Shown here: positions 8,897-18,509 of the stretch, in pieces | How positions within the stretch are numbered: the stretch's first letter is position 1 | Layout: every line of letters begins with the position of its first letter | Origin: Novipirellula artificiosorum | Lineage (GTDB): Bacteria; Planctomycetota; Planctomycetia; Pirellulales; Pirellulaceae | DNA length: 64,000 nucleotides | Reading direction: 5' to 3' | NCBI RefSeq assembly: GCF_007860135.1 | Contig: NZ_SJPV01000001.1 | Span: 420,939-484,938, forward strand | Translations under genes and position numbers: made by a program | Notes under the pieces: model-generated | Told to the model about the DNA's origin: nothing | What the model saw: only the letters and a program-made list of their open reading frames with translations | Database searches by the model: none

Positions 8897-10492
8897 ATGA
8901 GCACTGCCACCGCGTCTTCTTCCGTTTCAGCGAATGCTGGCATTAAAGCCCCGATCCGAATTTACAACACGCTGAGCAAGACAAAAGAGGTATTTCAGCC
9001 CCTTCATTCGCCCAAAGTGGGCATCTATTTGTGCGGCCCCACGGTTTATGCCGAATCACACATTGGCCACATGGTTGGTCCGGTCATTTTCGATACGGTC
9101 AAACGGTACCTGCGATACTGTGGCTACGAGGTGTCGTTAGTCATCAACATCACCGACGTTGACGACAAATTGATCGCAAAAAGTCGTGAGCGGGGGATCC
9201 CGATCAGCCAAATTGCCTGCGAGATGACCGCTGACTACTTGTCGAACTTGAAGGAACTGGGAGTCAACCAGATCGATCACTTGCCTCGAGCGACCGATCA
9301 CATGCCCCAGATCATTCATTTCATCGAAACGCTGATCGAAAAGGGGTATGCCTACGAAGTCGACGGCGACGTCTTTTTTGACGTCATCAAAGATCCAAAC
9401 TACGGCCAGCTCTCCAACCGCAGCATCGATGCTCAGCAAGGCGAAGGTGGCGAAGCGGCAGCCAAGAAAAAATCGTCTGGCGACTTTGCCCTGTGGAAAA
9501 ACGCTCGAGCCGGAGAAATCGCTTGGGAAAGCCCTTGGGGCCAAGGTCGCCCTGGATGGCACATTGAATGTTCTGCGATGAGTCACGAGATTCTTGGCGA
9601 TACGTTCGACATTCACGGCGGTGGACTCGATTTGATGTTTCCGCATCACGAAAACGAACGGGCCCAAAGCAGTTGTTGCCACGGTGCGCCAATGGTCAAA
9701 TATTGGATGCACAATGGACTGATGCGTGCAGGTGAAAAGGGGAAAGTCGGTGGCAAGAGTGACCGAGAAGCCTCGGTTGACGAGGCGGGCGAAGGCAAGA
9801 TCAGCCGCAGCAAGGGCGCCGGTGGTTTGGCCGAATTGATTCGTCGGCATACGGGCGAGCGCATTCGGTTCTTTTTGCTTCGGACCCATTATCGATCGAC
9901 CATCGTTTACGGCGAAGACGGTCTGCAAGAAGCCGGGACGTCACTCGAGGCGTTTTACCGATTTTTTGAGCGTTTCACCGAAATCACGGGTGAATCGTTT
10001 TACGATTTGCAACCTGCAAAGAATCGTGTCGACGGCGAATTTGATCCCAAAAAAGACTCGCTCTTGATCGACATTCATGGTGTTCGCGAGCGATTTCTTG
10101 CTGCGATGGACGATGACTTCAACACCGGTGCAGCGATTAGTACGCTGTTTGATTCGTTGCGTCTGCTCAATCGCTTTATCGACGAAAAGAAGCTCAACGC
10201 CAACAGCGACAAGCAATGCCCCGAAGTCGCGTCCCTTGCGAAAGCCGGCACCGTGATCCGCGAATTGACCAGCGTCTTAGGGATCTTCGTCAAGGCGGCG
10301 CCCAAAACGAGCGATGACGATGGTGACGCGGCACTGCTCGATGAAGTCGTCCAATTGCTGATCCATCTACGTAAAGAGGCGCGTGAACGAAAGGATTACG
10401 CTACCGGCGACGCCATCCGTGATCGACTCAGTGCTCTTGGGATCGCTCTGCTCGACAAGAAGGAAGGCACCGCTTGGGAACGTAGCTCGTGA
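8897..10492 (+). CDS. cysS: Cysteinyl-tRNA synthetase
   Basis: 531 residues; class I synthetase that charges tRNA-Cys. The HIGH motif is SHIGHM (about residue 55), preceded by the first zinc Cys in YLCGPTVY. Other zinc-site residues are the Cys in WHIECSAMS and the His pair in LMFPHHENE. The KMSKS motif appears as KISRSKG (about residue 300). Between the usual WMHNGLM and KMSKS elements there is an extra, charged, Gly-rich stretch of about 20 residues, so the protein is longer than the roughly 460-residue E. coli enzyme; the N-terminal Ser/Ala tail adds more. Its TGA overlaps the GTG of ruvC (GTGA), implying translational coupling. Confidence 0.96.
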   Translation: MSTATASSSVSANAGIKAPIRIYNTLSKTKEVFQPLHSPKVGIYLCGPTVYAESHIGHMVGPVIFDTVKRYLRYCGYEVSLVINITDVDDKLIAKSRERGIPISQIACEMTADYLSNLKELGVNQIDHLPRATDHMPQIIHFIETLIEKGYAYEVDGDVFFDVIKDPNYGQLSNRSIDAQQGEGGEAAAKKKSSGDFALWKNARAGEIAWESPWGQGRPGWHIECSAMSHEILGDTFDIHGGGLDLMFPHHENERAQSSCCHGAPMVKYWMHNGLMRAGEKGKVGGKSDREASVDEAGEGKISRSKGAGGLAELIRRHTGERIRFFLLRTHYRSTIVYGEDGLQEAGTSLEAFYRFFERFTEITGESFYDLQPAKNRVDGEFDPKKDSLLIDIHGVRERFLAAMDDDFNTGAAISTLFDSLRLLNRFIDEKKLNANSDKQCPEVASLAKAGTVIRELTSVLGIFVKAAPKTSDDDGDAALLDEVVQLLIHLRKEARERKDYATGDAIRDRLSALGIALLDKKEGTAWERSS

Positions 10493-11004
10493 GTGCGATC
10501 CGCATTCTCGGGATCGACCCTGGATTGAACACAACCGGATATGGCGTGATCGAGATCCAGGGGCCGCTGATCAAACTGTGCGAAGCGGGAATCGTCCGCA
10601 GTCGGGCAAAGCAATCGATCGAGAAGCGGTTGTTGGAGATTCATAGCGGCGTCAAGGAAGTGATCGCTGCATTTGAACCCCAACGAATGGCTCTGGAACA
10701 GTTATTTTCCCACTATTCGCGGCCACGAACCGCGATTTTGATGGGGCATGCCCGCGGCGTGATCTGTTTGGCCGCAGGTGAGGCGGGGATTCCCGTCGCT
10801 CATTACGAACCGACGCGTGTTAAAAAGGTGCTGACCGGAAATGGTCACGCACCGAAGCACCAGATGCAACAAGCTGTAAAACTGCAGCTTTCACTCGCCA
10901 CGTTTCCTGAGCCCGCGGACGTGGCCGATGCCTTGGCGATTGCGTTGTGCAGCCACCACATCGGTGACAACACACCCCTCGAAGAACTTTTAGAAAACCG
11001 TTAG
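10489..11004 (+). CDS. ruvC: Holliday junction resolvase RuvC
   Basis: 171 residues, full length. The RNase H-like acidic residues are visible: Asp in [14 protein letters not shown] (residue 8), Glu in [10 protein letters not shown], and the paired Asp in [11 protein letters not shown]. RuvC nicks Holliday junctions symmetrically after RuvAB branch migration. The GTG start overlaps the cysS stop codon by 4 nt. ruvA and ruvB are not in the window. Confidence 0.95.
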   Translation: MSAIRILGIDPGLNTTGYGVIEIQGPLIKLCEAGIVRSRAKQSIEKRLLEIHSGVKEVIAAFEPQRMALEQLFSHYSRPRTAILMGHARGVICLAAGEAGIPVAHYEPTRVKKVLTGNGHAPKHQMQQAVKLQLSLATFPEPADVADALAIALCSHHIGDNTPLEELLENR

Positions 11005-11044
11005 TGCTATGTCCCCCGCTTCGTCCCCCGTTTGAGGTTCACCG

Positions 11045-12724
11045 ATGTTTTGTGTCACCTGTCCTCCGCCAACGCATTGGATTCACCGAGCGGTTCGCCG
11101 AAAAACGTCTTTGGTTTGGTTGATGTTGTGTGTGCTGGTGGCCGGCTGCGGCGGCAGCAGAGACGAATCGGCTCCAACCGGAGCGACATCCGATGCCCAA
11201 TCCGATCTCGGTCCGACCACCCCGCCGACCAATCCCGCGGCGCAATCGCTGACATCCGAAGCGGTCTCCGAGGCTGATGCGACGACTCAAGCTGGCGTGG
11301 CGGTAAATCGGGCTGACAGATCGGCGACGCCTCCGGCAGATTCCGCGTTGGAAACGCCGTTTTCGATCGCCAACGAGCAACAGGCTGCCTCCGCTGCGGA
11401 CCCTGGCGAGCGACCGCTCCGTCCCGATCTCACGCCGCAACAGCTGCTGAAATACCTAGCCGACGCGGATGGTGACATGCAATTGATTGCCAGCGGGCGT
11501 GCGGGAATCACCGATCAACAAGAAGCGCTTGCAAAAATGCGCCGGATCGTTCGCTTGAAACTCGAAGCCTCTCGCCGCCTTCGTGACCATTCCGACTCGG
11601 ACCCCAGCACTCGCGACGAAGGGACCCGCGGCGAACTGCAATCGCTGTCCCATCTTGCGGGACTCGGTGACTTGCAAGCGGCCATTGAACTCGAAAAGTT
11701 GGCGGAAACGAACCTAAAATCCGACGACGCGCGTTTGGTCGCCGACAGCCGTATGGTGCTGATTGGGTTTGCCATCGAATCGCTTCAGAATGGCGAAGCA
11801 ACCGCTCCGCAGCGGATTGCCACTTTGGTGAACGATCTCGCAAGCTCCGGATCTCCTCCGGATGTCTCCGCGATGATGGTGATGGGCCAAGCTCGCCAGG
11901 TTTTGGCCCAGTACGGACATCGTGAGGAAGCGAAACAGATTCGTGACGCGATTATTCGACTCTACGGTGATGCCTCGGATCCTCAGATTGCGAAAATGGC
12001 GGCACAACTGGCTGGCAACGTCGAGTACGACCAAATCGATCGACTCCTGCAACAAGCCATTGAGGGTGAAGTCGTTGATCCGGAAACTTGGTCGGCTGCG
12101 GTACAAAAACTGGTCATCGAGTCGGCGGACTTGCAGACGGTCCAGTACTTGGCGGGTGCGGCATTGCAATTTGAAGGACTCGAGCAAGAGTCGCTTGCGG
12201 CGGCAACCTACCAGAAGTTGGCAGAAAACTTCACCGACGGGGACTCGGCAACCGGACGAGAAGCCAATCTGGCGATCGAGGCCAAGCGAGCCCGCGAGGC
12301 CGTGATTGGGACTTCGTTTGCAACCGATGCTCCCTCGGTCGACGGATCCAAATTGTCCGTCGACGATCACCGAGGCAAGTTGGTCTTGATGCCATTTTGG
12401 GCCATCGGATTTCCAGAATCATTACAGCTGATTCCGTCGCTGCAAGCGATCGCAGACGAATCCCCCGATCAAATTGCGATCGTGGGTGTGAATTTGGACC
12501 GAGCCGAGGCTCCCGTGTCGGAATTTGTGGAGCAGAACCAGCTTGAATTTCCATCGTTTCGCGTCGAGTCTTCCGCCACCGCAGAAGTCGCCAATCCGCT
12601 GGCGGCGGAATTTGGCATGGTTTCGGCACCTTTCATCGTGGTGCTCGACGAAGAGGGAACCGTTGCCTCAATCGACTACACACTTGACCAAGTTAAAAAA
12701 ACGATCTTAGAACTGCGGCAATAG
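11045..12724 (+). CDS. Lipoprotein with C-terminal TlpA/thioredoxin-like domain lacking the CXXC pair
   Basis: 559 residues. A signal peptide ends in a lipobox (CVLVAGCGGS). Then follow a Thr/Ala-rich linker (about 40-120) and an Ala/Leu/Gln-rich helical middle (about 130-420) that looks like TPR/HEAT-type repeats. The last about 140 residues match TlpA-like thioredoxin folds: GTSFATDAPSVDGSKLSVDDHRGKLVL, FWAIGFPESLQLIPSLQ, IVGVNLD, SAPFIVVLDEEGTV. Where TlpA has WCxxC, this protein has AIGFPES, so it cannot do thiol exchange; a binding or structural role is inferred. It starts 40 nt after ruvC. Confidence 0.8.
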   Translation: MFCVTCPPPTHWIHRAVRRKTSLVWLMLCVLVAGCGGSRDESAPTGATSDAQSDLGPTTPPTNPAAQSLTSEAVSEADATTQAGVAVNRADRSATPPADSALETPFSIANEQQAASAADPGERPLRPDLTPQQLLKYLADADGDMQLIASGRAGITDQQEALAKMRRIVRLKLEASRRLRDHSDSDPSTRDEGTRGELQSLSHLAGLGDLQAAIELEKLAETNLKSDDARLVADSRMVLIGFAIESLQNGEATAPQRIATLVNDLASSGSPPDVSAMMVMGQARQVLAQYGHREEAKQIRDAIIRLYGDASDPQIAKMAAQLAGNVEYDQIDRLLQQAIEGEVVDPETWSAAVQKLVIESADLQTVQYLAGAALQFEGLEQESLAAATYQKLAENFTDGDSATGREANLAIEAKRAREAVIGTSFATDAPSVDGSKLSVDDHRGKLVLMPFWAIGFPESLQLIPSLQAIADESPDQIAIVGVNLDRAEAPVSEFVEQNQLEFPSFRVESSATAEVANPLAAEFGMVSAPFIVVLDEEGTVASIDYTLDQVKKTILELRQ

Positions 12725-12782
12725 CTTCTGCCGGTAACTAAGATGATGGTGACTTCATTCGCAATTCATTTGTAGGTCTGTC

Positions 12783-13013
12783 ATGCAATTCATCGAAATC
12801 ACAGGAAAGACATTGCTGGATGTCGTCAACGATGGCGAAATCGATTTAAAGGAACTCCACGATTCCGGGGTCAACGGAGACTCGATTCTGAGGATCAATA
12901 AGTTCGGTGAGATTGAACTGCGTGGGCGTCATGGATGGACGCTTGTCGGTGGTCTGATCGGCAATTTCGAAGACCGACTGGTCCTACTGACGGGTCTCGA
13001 CTGGGCGGAGTGA
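12783..13013 (+). CDS. Small conserved acidic protein, hypothetical
   Basis: 76 residues, MQFIEITGKTLLDVV at the start and WTLVGGLIGNFEDRL near the end. It reads as a compact soluble alpha/beta protein with no signal peptide and no cysteines. I recognise it only as a small hypothetical of planctomycete type. The last 30 nt overlap the convergent mfnB gene. Its independent upstream spacing (58 nt after the previous gene) and protein-like composition support it. Confidence 0.6.
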   Translation: MQFIEITGKTLLDVVNDGEIDLKELHDSGVNGDSILRINKFGEIELRGRHGWTLVGGLIGNFEDRLVLLTGLDWAE

Positions 13014-13754
13014 GGCAACTTTTTCGACCCATGCAGCCAATCGCGACGGTGACAACCCAGCGGTGCGTCCCGCTTCGCAAACATCGCCGCGAACCGCGTA
13101 CCCGTCGGGCTCAATCGTGGGCGTTTCGAGTGAATCCACCATTTCGATTCGGATCGATCCAGCGATCATCCATCGCATCGATGCGCGTCGCGAGATCTTG
13201 CTGAGCTGGCCCAGTCGCGCTCGCGAAACGTGATCGAGGGTCGAAGCGCCATCCTTGTGAAACGTATCGATTAGGCAGCGATGAAACCCTAAATCGGCCG
13301 CGAGCTGAAAAATCGCTTCGGGAGGCAAGCAGCCTGCTGCGTCATGATCGGCATAGGCCACCGCGACCAATTCGGCCCCCCCACCACCAGTTGACTGGGA
13401 CAATCGCTGCCTCGCATCAAGCCAAATTCGCTTGAGTTCCTCGGGGCATACGATCCCACTGGGTCCGATTTTGGCGAAATGAAACTGTCTTGGCAGCAAA
13501 TCAATCGTGTCAACATAGTCAACCGCTTCGCCTAAGGCGGCCGACATTAGAGGGGGCTTTGCGGAAAGATCCCCCGCGTTAGGGGATCGGCCGGCTGCAC
13601 TGGCGCTCTGTTGCCAGATCGCCGCGTCCACAGCCGCGAGCGGCCCATGATCCGGTTCCTTGAAGTCAATGATCGTCACACCGGCCGCCACTGCGATCGC
13701 ATACTCCCTCAAATCGCGAACACTGACTAGCAGATCCGTCACAAGATGACTCAT
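12984..13754 (-). CDS. mfnB: (5-formylfuran-3-yl)methyl phosphate synthase MfnB
   Basis: 256 residues from the ATG at 13754 (a start at 13793 is also open). MfnB condenses two glyceraldehyde-3-phosphates into 4-HFC-P, the furan precursor of methanofuran. Family landmarks are present: DLLVSVRDLREYAIAVAAG at the N-terminus, the Lys in IIDFKEPDHGPLAA (Lys32), FAKIG (Lys95), VAYADHD (Asp136) and LIDTFHKDG, whose Lys167 aligns with the Schiff-base lysine of the archaeal enzyme; AGSI follows. Its presence points to methanofuran/tetrahydromethanopterin C1 transfer, known in planctomycetes. No other pathway gene is in the window. Confidence 0.88.
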   Translation of the reverse strand: MSHLVTDLLVSVRDLREYAIAVAAGVTIIDFKEPDHGPLAAVDAAIWQQSASAAGRSPNAGDLSAKPPLMSAALGEAVDYVDTIDLLPRQFHFAKIGPSGIVCPEELKRIWLDARQRLSQSTGGGGAELVAVAYADHDAAGCLPPEAIFQLAADLGFHRCLIDTFHKDGASTLDHVSRARLGQLSKISRRASMRWMIAGSIRIEMVDSLETPTIEPDGYAVRGDVCEAGRTAGLSPSRLAAWVEKVASLRPVETRQ

Positions 13755-13895
13755 TGGCTTTTCAAACGGGAAAACAGAAGCAAGGTTCGTCAAACCGGAT
13801 AGGCGATCGGCGGCCGAACGGGTAAAGTCGGTCCCGGGGGGCAGATTCCCATTGGACGCTATCGGTCATTCACTATCAAGAATCGAAGTCACGTT

Positions 13896-15074
13896 TTGCA
13901 TTACGACTCCATTACCAACCGAAGCGACCTCGATCAGCTCTGTGAGCAGATTGCCGCAAGTTCGATTGTCGGGTTTGATACCGAGTTTGTCTCGGAGGAC
14001 AGTTATCGGCCCGAGTTATGCCTCGTTCAAGTGGCGTTGCCCGGCCGTTTGGCGATCATCGACCCCTACCGAGTCGATTCGACGGAACCTTTTTGGGACG
14101 TCCTCTCTCAACCGGGACGAATCGTCATCGCGCACGCGGCACGCGAAGAAATTCGATTTTGTTATCGTTTTTCGGGAAAGCCGATCGCCGGGCTGTTCGA
14201 TACCCAACTTGCCGCAGGCTTTGTTGGTATGGAATACCCCGCTTCGCTAGCGACGTTGGTCCAACGTTTGGCGGGCCGTTCATTGCCCAAGGGCGAAACG
14301 CGAACAAATTGGCGTCATCGCCCCCTGTCAAAGGACCAATTGACGTATGCTGCCCACGACGTCGTCGATCTGGAGACGATGTACAACAAGCTTGCCGCGA
14401 TGGTGAACACGTTACAGCGAGAAACTTGGGTCGAAGAAGAAACCGCGAACCTTCAACAGAAGGTCATCGATGCCGAGACCCGCGAAAATTGGCGACGCGT
14501 CAGCGGCTCCGCGGGCCTCAATGCTCGTCAATTGGAGATCGTTCGTCAATTGTGGCTATGGCGTGAGGGCCGTGCTCGCGAAACCGATCGAATTCCAAGG
14601 CGGGTCATGCGTGACGATTTGATGATTGAACTGGCGAAACGCGGCTCACCCAACATCGAGAAGATTCGAGGGATTCGAGGGCTGGAACGCCGCGGCTATT
14701 CGGGCCATTACGAGGCGATTGCCCAAGCGATCCAGGTGGCATTGGAAACACCGGAAGATCAACTTCCACGGCGAGCGCGGGGAAACCGCAAGTCGGTGTC
14801 ACCCATGCTGAGCCAGTTTTTGTCGACCTCCATCGCCTGCATTAGCCGCCAACACAAACTCGCCCCACCGATCGTCGGCAACGCAGATGATGTCCGCGAA
14901 CTGCTCGGCTATGAGCTCGAAAGTCGCAAATCAGATTCACTGCCGGCGCTGCTCGAAGGTTGGCGAGGCGATATTGTTGGCAAGCCCTTCCGAAAATTGT
15001 TGTCCGGCGAGCTAGCAATTCGAGTGGCTGATGTCGAGGAGACCCAACCACTCGAATTCATTGAGGTGGACTGA
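13896..15074 (+). CDS. rnd: Ribonuclease D-like DEDDy exonuclease with HRDC domain
   Basis: 392 residues. The exonuclease domain occupies about 1-180: motif I GFDTEFVSE (Asp/Glu), motif II IAHAAREEIRF, motif III YAAHDVVDLETMY with its Tyr and Asp. The usual motif II Asp is Glu here. A helical HRDC domain follows (LNARQLEIVRQLWLWREGRARETDRIPRRVM, about residues 210-290), then a C-terminal extension with a second helical module. RNase D trims the 3' ends of tRNA and other stable RNAs. The start is a TTG at 13896; no ATG lies before motif I. It is divergent from mfnB. Confidence 0.9.
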   Translation: MHYDSITNRSDLDQLCEQIAASSIVGFDTEFVSEDSYRPELCLVQVALPGRLAIIDPYRVDSTEPFWDVLSQPGRIVIAHAAREEIRFCYRFSGKPIAGLFDTQLAAGFVGMEYPASLATLVQRLAGRSLPKGETRTNWRHRPLSKDQLTYAAHDVVDLETMYNKLAAMVNTLQRETWVEEETANLQQKVIDAETRENWRRVSGSAGLNARQLEIVRQLWLWREGRARETDRIPRRVMRDDLMIELAKRGSPNIEKIRGIRGLERRGYSGHYEAIAQAIQVALETPEDQLPRRARGNRKSVSPMLSQFLSTSIACISRQHKLAPPIVGNADDVRELLGYELESRKSDSLPALLEGWRGDIVGKPFRKLLSGELAIRVADVEETQPLEFIEVD

Positions 15075-15081
15075 AGCGGTC

Positions 15082-18000
15082 TTAGCGAGCTTCCACATCG
15101 CTGCTGTGGCGGCTCACGCGGTCGCTTTGAGGACTCATGTAGTGAGTCGCTTCTTCGGCAACCAATACGGTGTCACCCGAGCGGATTTCCGTGCGGAAGC
15201 GATGATGACCCGCTCGATCCGCTTTCGCGACGACCCGCAAACGAACCTCTTGCCCTGCCGCGATCGCGGGGATCGGATCGAACAAAACCTGCCCGGTCAA
15301 CAATTCACCACTTTGGCCTTCGATTCGATTCGGCTCGATGCCATGGCTGAACTGAGCGATCGCGCGAACCTCGTTTGCTTCTTTGCTGCCTCGGTTGCGT
15401 ACGACAATCTCATAAGTCACATCGGTACCAATCGGTGCGGGGGCCGGCGGATCGTTGATGGTCAACACGAGGTCTGCAATCGAATCGACTCGCGTTGCCA
15501 GTGCAACACCGGTTCGACCGGCAGCGGTACCTTCGCATTCAAACACAAACTTCTGGTCACCGGTAGCATTCATGTTACAGCGGAATTGGTAGTTCCGGCT
15601 GGCTTCGGGTGCCAACGCTTTGATCGTCCAGTTCAAGGAACCGGCTTCGGCCGTTGCTTCGTCGATACCACCCAGGTACTTGACTCCCTTGGGAAGCCGT
15701 AATGTCGCCGCGATATTTTCGCTGGTTGCCGATCCCGTATTCTGGACTTGCAAGTTGTACAGGGATTCGGTGTTTTGATACCGAAGTTCGGGGCCAGTCA
15801 GAATCGCTTCGAGCTTGGCCGCGGAAACACGAATCGTCTTCTCGGCTTCGGCTCGCAGCTCAAGATCACCCGAGGCGAGCCCGTGAATTTTCAAATCGAC
15901 CAAATCCTGGGCAGTGAGCTCCACTTCAAACTGGGCTTCTTTCCCCGCTGGGATGTCGCCAATTCGTTGCGTCTGTGGAGTCGCCGAATTTGGCGAAAGG
16001 GTAAAGACGACGTTGGGTGCCGTTCCATCGCCTGGGTTCAAGACGCGGACGGTGTACGCCTGCGATTGACCATAGACAACTTCTTCGGGACCATCGATCG
16101 TTAAATCCAATCGTGGCTCGTGCACCTTGACGGTCGCGATCGAGTGCTGTGGCACGAGGGTCCAATCAACATCCAAATCGTAGGTGCCACTGCGTTGGGC
16201 ACGGAGTTGAACAAACATCCGTTCAACCGATCCGGCAGGCAACGAATCGATCCTCCAGACCAACCGCTCCCCCGCGTCTTGGGCTTGATTCTCAATGGCG
16301 CCTTGCGAAGCATTGTGTCCTTGCACCTCTGCCCAATCGGGAATCAATGCACGAACCAAAAGCCCATTGGCATCGATGGAACCACGGTTTTCAACGCGAA
16401 TCTCGTATTGGCGATTCTGGCGAATCATGATTTCGCCTGGCCCATGCGTGACCACACGGATGCCCGGTAATTCCGAAGCCACCGCGTTGTGACCTGGCAT
16501 CAATTCTCGACCACCGGCCCCGTTTCGCATGTCATTGGACAGGTTGGGTTGTTGGAAGTTATCCGTGGCCAAACCACGCGTGTCATGCAGTTCCACGTCC
16601 GCAGCCACGGTGCCGTCAACCGATCGTGTCATCGGATGTGCGGCAGGCTTCGCCGGTACCGTTTGAGGGGATACGGGTTGGCCAAACGTTGCCATTTTTC
16701 CACGATTCGATCCGATCCCGCTCGGGGTGTTCAACGCTGGAACGGGAGTGGCAACTGGCTGAGCGACGTATTGCTGCGTGTAAGGCTGAGTGGCAGCGTC
16801 GGCACTCACTTTTGAAGCAGCCAATCCTGAACCCACTGGCAACGACGATTGCGAGTCGACGATGTTAGGGCGATTCGCAGGCACAAATTCGCCTGGGCCG
16901 AAGGCTGCTGGCGGTGGCCCCGCGCGGTGTGAAACCGTCTGCGATGGCGTAAGGGTGTTGGCCGCGTTTGGCAGTGCAGGCATCTCGATCGGTTGGCTCT
17001 TCATGTCCGGTGTCTGGTAGTTCGGCGATGAACTCAAACCAGATTTGGGAGTACTCGAATGAGCGAGCTCTGCCGATGGCGTTGGGGTCGGGGTCGGGGT
17101 CGGCACCGGTGTAACGGGAACGCTAGGCTTGGACGCGACGGAATCGGCACTGGATCCTGCACCCGCTCCACGGCGATTGCTTGCGACCGAGGTCGAACCG
17201 GAACCGCTGAGCGTGCTGGTCGTTGTCGGGGTTGCTAGCGCCGCCGTCTTCGGCGCGGCACGGTCGGCCGGTGCCGTCGCGGAAATCGAAGCCTTGGCGG
17301 TCTCGGGGCTCGCGGCGGAAGCCACCTGCTCCGGCGCCGGTTTTGGTTCCAAAACGAGTTTCTTCTGCGTTGCTTCGGCTACCGTTTCGGCGTCAACCGG
17401 AGTGCTGATCACACGACGAGCCACCTTGGGAACCAGTTCCGTCGGTGCCGCGGATTCAGCCACACGTCGAGTGCTGGTTGGCGACTTTGTCGAAGCAACT
17501 TCCGATAGATCGAGTGCTTCGAGCGAGCGACGCCCGCTGCGACGGCTACTCGTTTCGCTGGACAAACTCGGACGCGACTGTCGCTGAGCGACGGTCGGGA
17601 CCGGGACCGTCAATGGCGAACTCGATCCGGTTGACCTTGGAACCGCGACGGGGGAATCGCTGCGAGCGATCGACGGCGGAGTTGGGATTCGCGATGTTGA
17701 TGTCGACGCACCGTTGCTAGCAACTTCATCGAGTGACAAGGGCTGCGGAACTCGGCCGCGAATGATTCGGGTTTGACGCGACGCGGAACCAGGGTCTTGA
17801 ATGGGCGTACGTGGCTGGGTCGTTGACGAATTGTGGGCCGAATGATAGGGAATTCCGCTCCAATCGACCGATCCACTCTGCGACGAACTGGAAGCCGAAC
17901 TGCCAAAGCGGATCTCGTTGCTATTGCTTGATGTGCTCGATTCCGATTTTTTCGAACGATTGAACAACACGCCGAACAATCCGCCGCTGTTGTCATGTTG

Positions 18001-18315
18001 ATGGGGTTGCGGCTGAGATGCCGCTCGAGGCTCGGTCTGTTTGGGCTCGCCAAATCCGAACGCTTGCATTAGCGTGCCAGAGCTTCGAGTGCTTCTCGAG
18101 TCGAATTGCTTACCGACCACCTGTTGGATGGTCGCTTCATCGCCACGCGAAGAGTTAACCGGCTGCTGACCCACTGCGTGCTGGACGGTGGACGTCGTCC
18201 CCGTCGCCCTCGGATCCGACGACACTTGGCCCGTCGAAAGGGTCGACATCAATAAAGCAAATGGAATCGCGACCAAGGTCGAAGCCAAAAGCATTTTGCG
18301 GTTACGTCGCATCAT
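15082..18315 (-). CDS. Large secreted protein: Ser/Thr/Pro-rich stalk plus four DUF11/CARDB-like domains
   Basis: 1077 residues. A signal peptide (MMRRNRKMLLASTLVAIPFALL) is followed by about 550 residues of low-complexity Ser/Thr/Pro/Ala/Gln sequence including a PTPTPTPTP run (about 17085-17110). The C-terminal about 450 residues hold four tandem immunoglobulin-like DUF11/CARDB repeats, each opening with L.I.GP or N.PP and a Y.I.V.N.G core: VRVENRG-like at about 618-735, VRVLNPGDG at about 735-840, LQVQNTG at about 840-945 and IVVRNRGSKEAN at about 950-1060. A cell-surface or matrix adhesive role is inferred. There is no anchor motif that I can name. Confidence 0.8.
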   Translation of the reverse strand: MMRRNRKMLLASTLVAIPFALLMSTLSTGQVSSDPRATGTTSTVQHAVGQQPVNSSRGDEATIQQVVGKQFDSRSTRSSGTLMQAFGFGEPKQTEPRAASQPQPHQHDNSGGLFGVLFNRSKKSESSTSSNSNEIRFGSSASSSSQSGSVDWSGIPYHSAHNSSTTQPRTPIQDPGSASRQTRIIRGRVPQPLSLDEVASNGASTSTSRIPTPPSIARSDSPVAVPRSTGSSSPLTVPVPTVAQRQSRPSLSSETSSRRSGRRSLEALDLSEVASTKSPTSTRRVAESAAPTELVPKVARRVISTPVDAETVAEATQKKLVLEPKPAPEQVASAASPETAKASISATAPADRAAPKTAALATPTTTSTLSGSGSTSVASNRRGAGAGSSADSVASKPSVPVTPVPTPTPTPTPSAELAHSSTPKSGLSSSPNYQTPDMKSQPIEMPALPNAANTLTPSQTVSHRAGPPPAAFGPGEFVPANRPNIVDSQSSLPVGSGLAASKVSADAATQPYTQQYVAQPVATPVPALNTPSGIGSNRGKMATFGQPVSPQTVPAKPAAHPMTRSVDGTVAADVELHDTRGLATDNFQQPNLSNDMRNGAGGRELMPGHNAVASELPGIRVVTHGPGEIMIRQNRQYEIRVENRGSIDANGLLVRALIPDWAEVQGHNASQGAIENQAQDAGERLVWRIDSLPAGSVERMFVQLRAQRSGTYDLDVDWTLVPQHSIATVKVHEPRLDLTIDGPEEVVYGQSQAYTVRVLNPGDGTAPNVVFTLSPNSATPQTQRIGDIPAGKEAQFEVELTAQDLVDLKIHGLASGDLELRAEAEKTIRVSAAKLEAILTGPELRYQNTESLYNLQVQNTGSATSENIAATLRLPKGVKYLGGIDEATAEAGSLNWTIKALAPEASRNYQFRCNMNATGDQKFVFECEGTAAGRTGVALATRVDSIADLVLTINDPPAPAPIGTDVTYEIVVRNRGSKEANEVRAIAQFSHGIEPNRIEGQSGELLTGQVLFDPIPAIAAGQEVRLRVVAKADRAGHHRFRTEIRSGDTVLVAEEATHYMSPQSDRVSRHSSDVEAR

Positions 18316-18509
18316 GCGTACATCTCACGTTTTGTCGGAAAGAGAACGATACCGTCTGAATCATCGGCAAGTCCGTCTGTTCGCAATGAGTAAAATTTGA
18401 CGATTGTGCGGGTCATCCCAGGCAAAGATCGCTTAAATCGAGCTCACAACCTCCTCAGAATAAAATCGCAGGGCAATTAGGAAGTTTGGGAAGGACGCGG
18501 AGTCTCGCA

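Noticed and set aside
9137..9928. 263-codon minus-strand frame within cysS
   Set aside because: Lies wholly antisense to the conserved synthetase; sequence is unlike any protein.
15031..15702. 223-codon plus-strand frame opposite the DUF11 protein
   Set aside because: Antisense to conserved DUF11 repeats; no start signal or family.
17085..17115. GT-rich tandem run (tcggggtcggggtcgg)
   Set aside because: In frame, it encodes the PTPTPTP linker of the DUF11 protein; a coding microsatellite.
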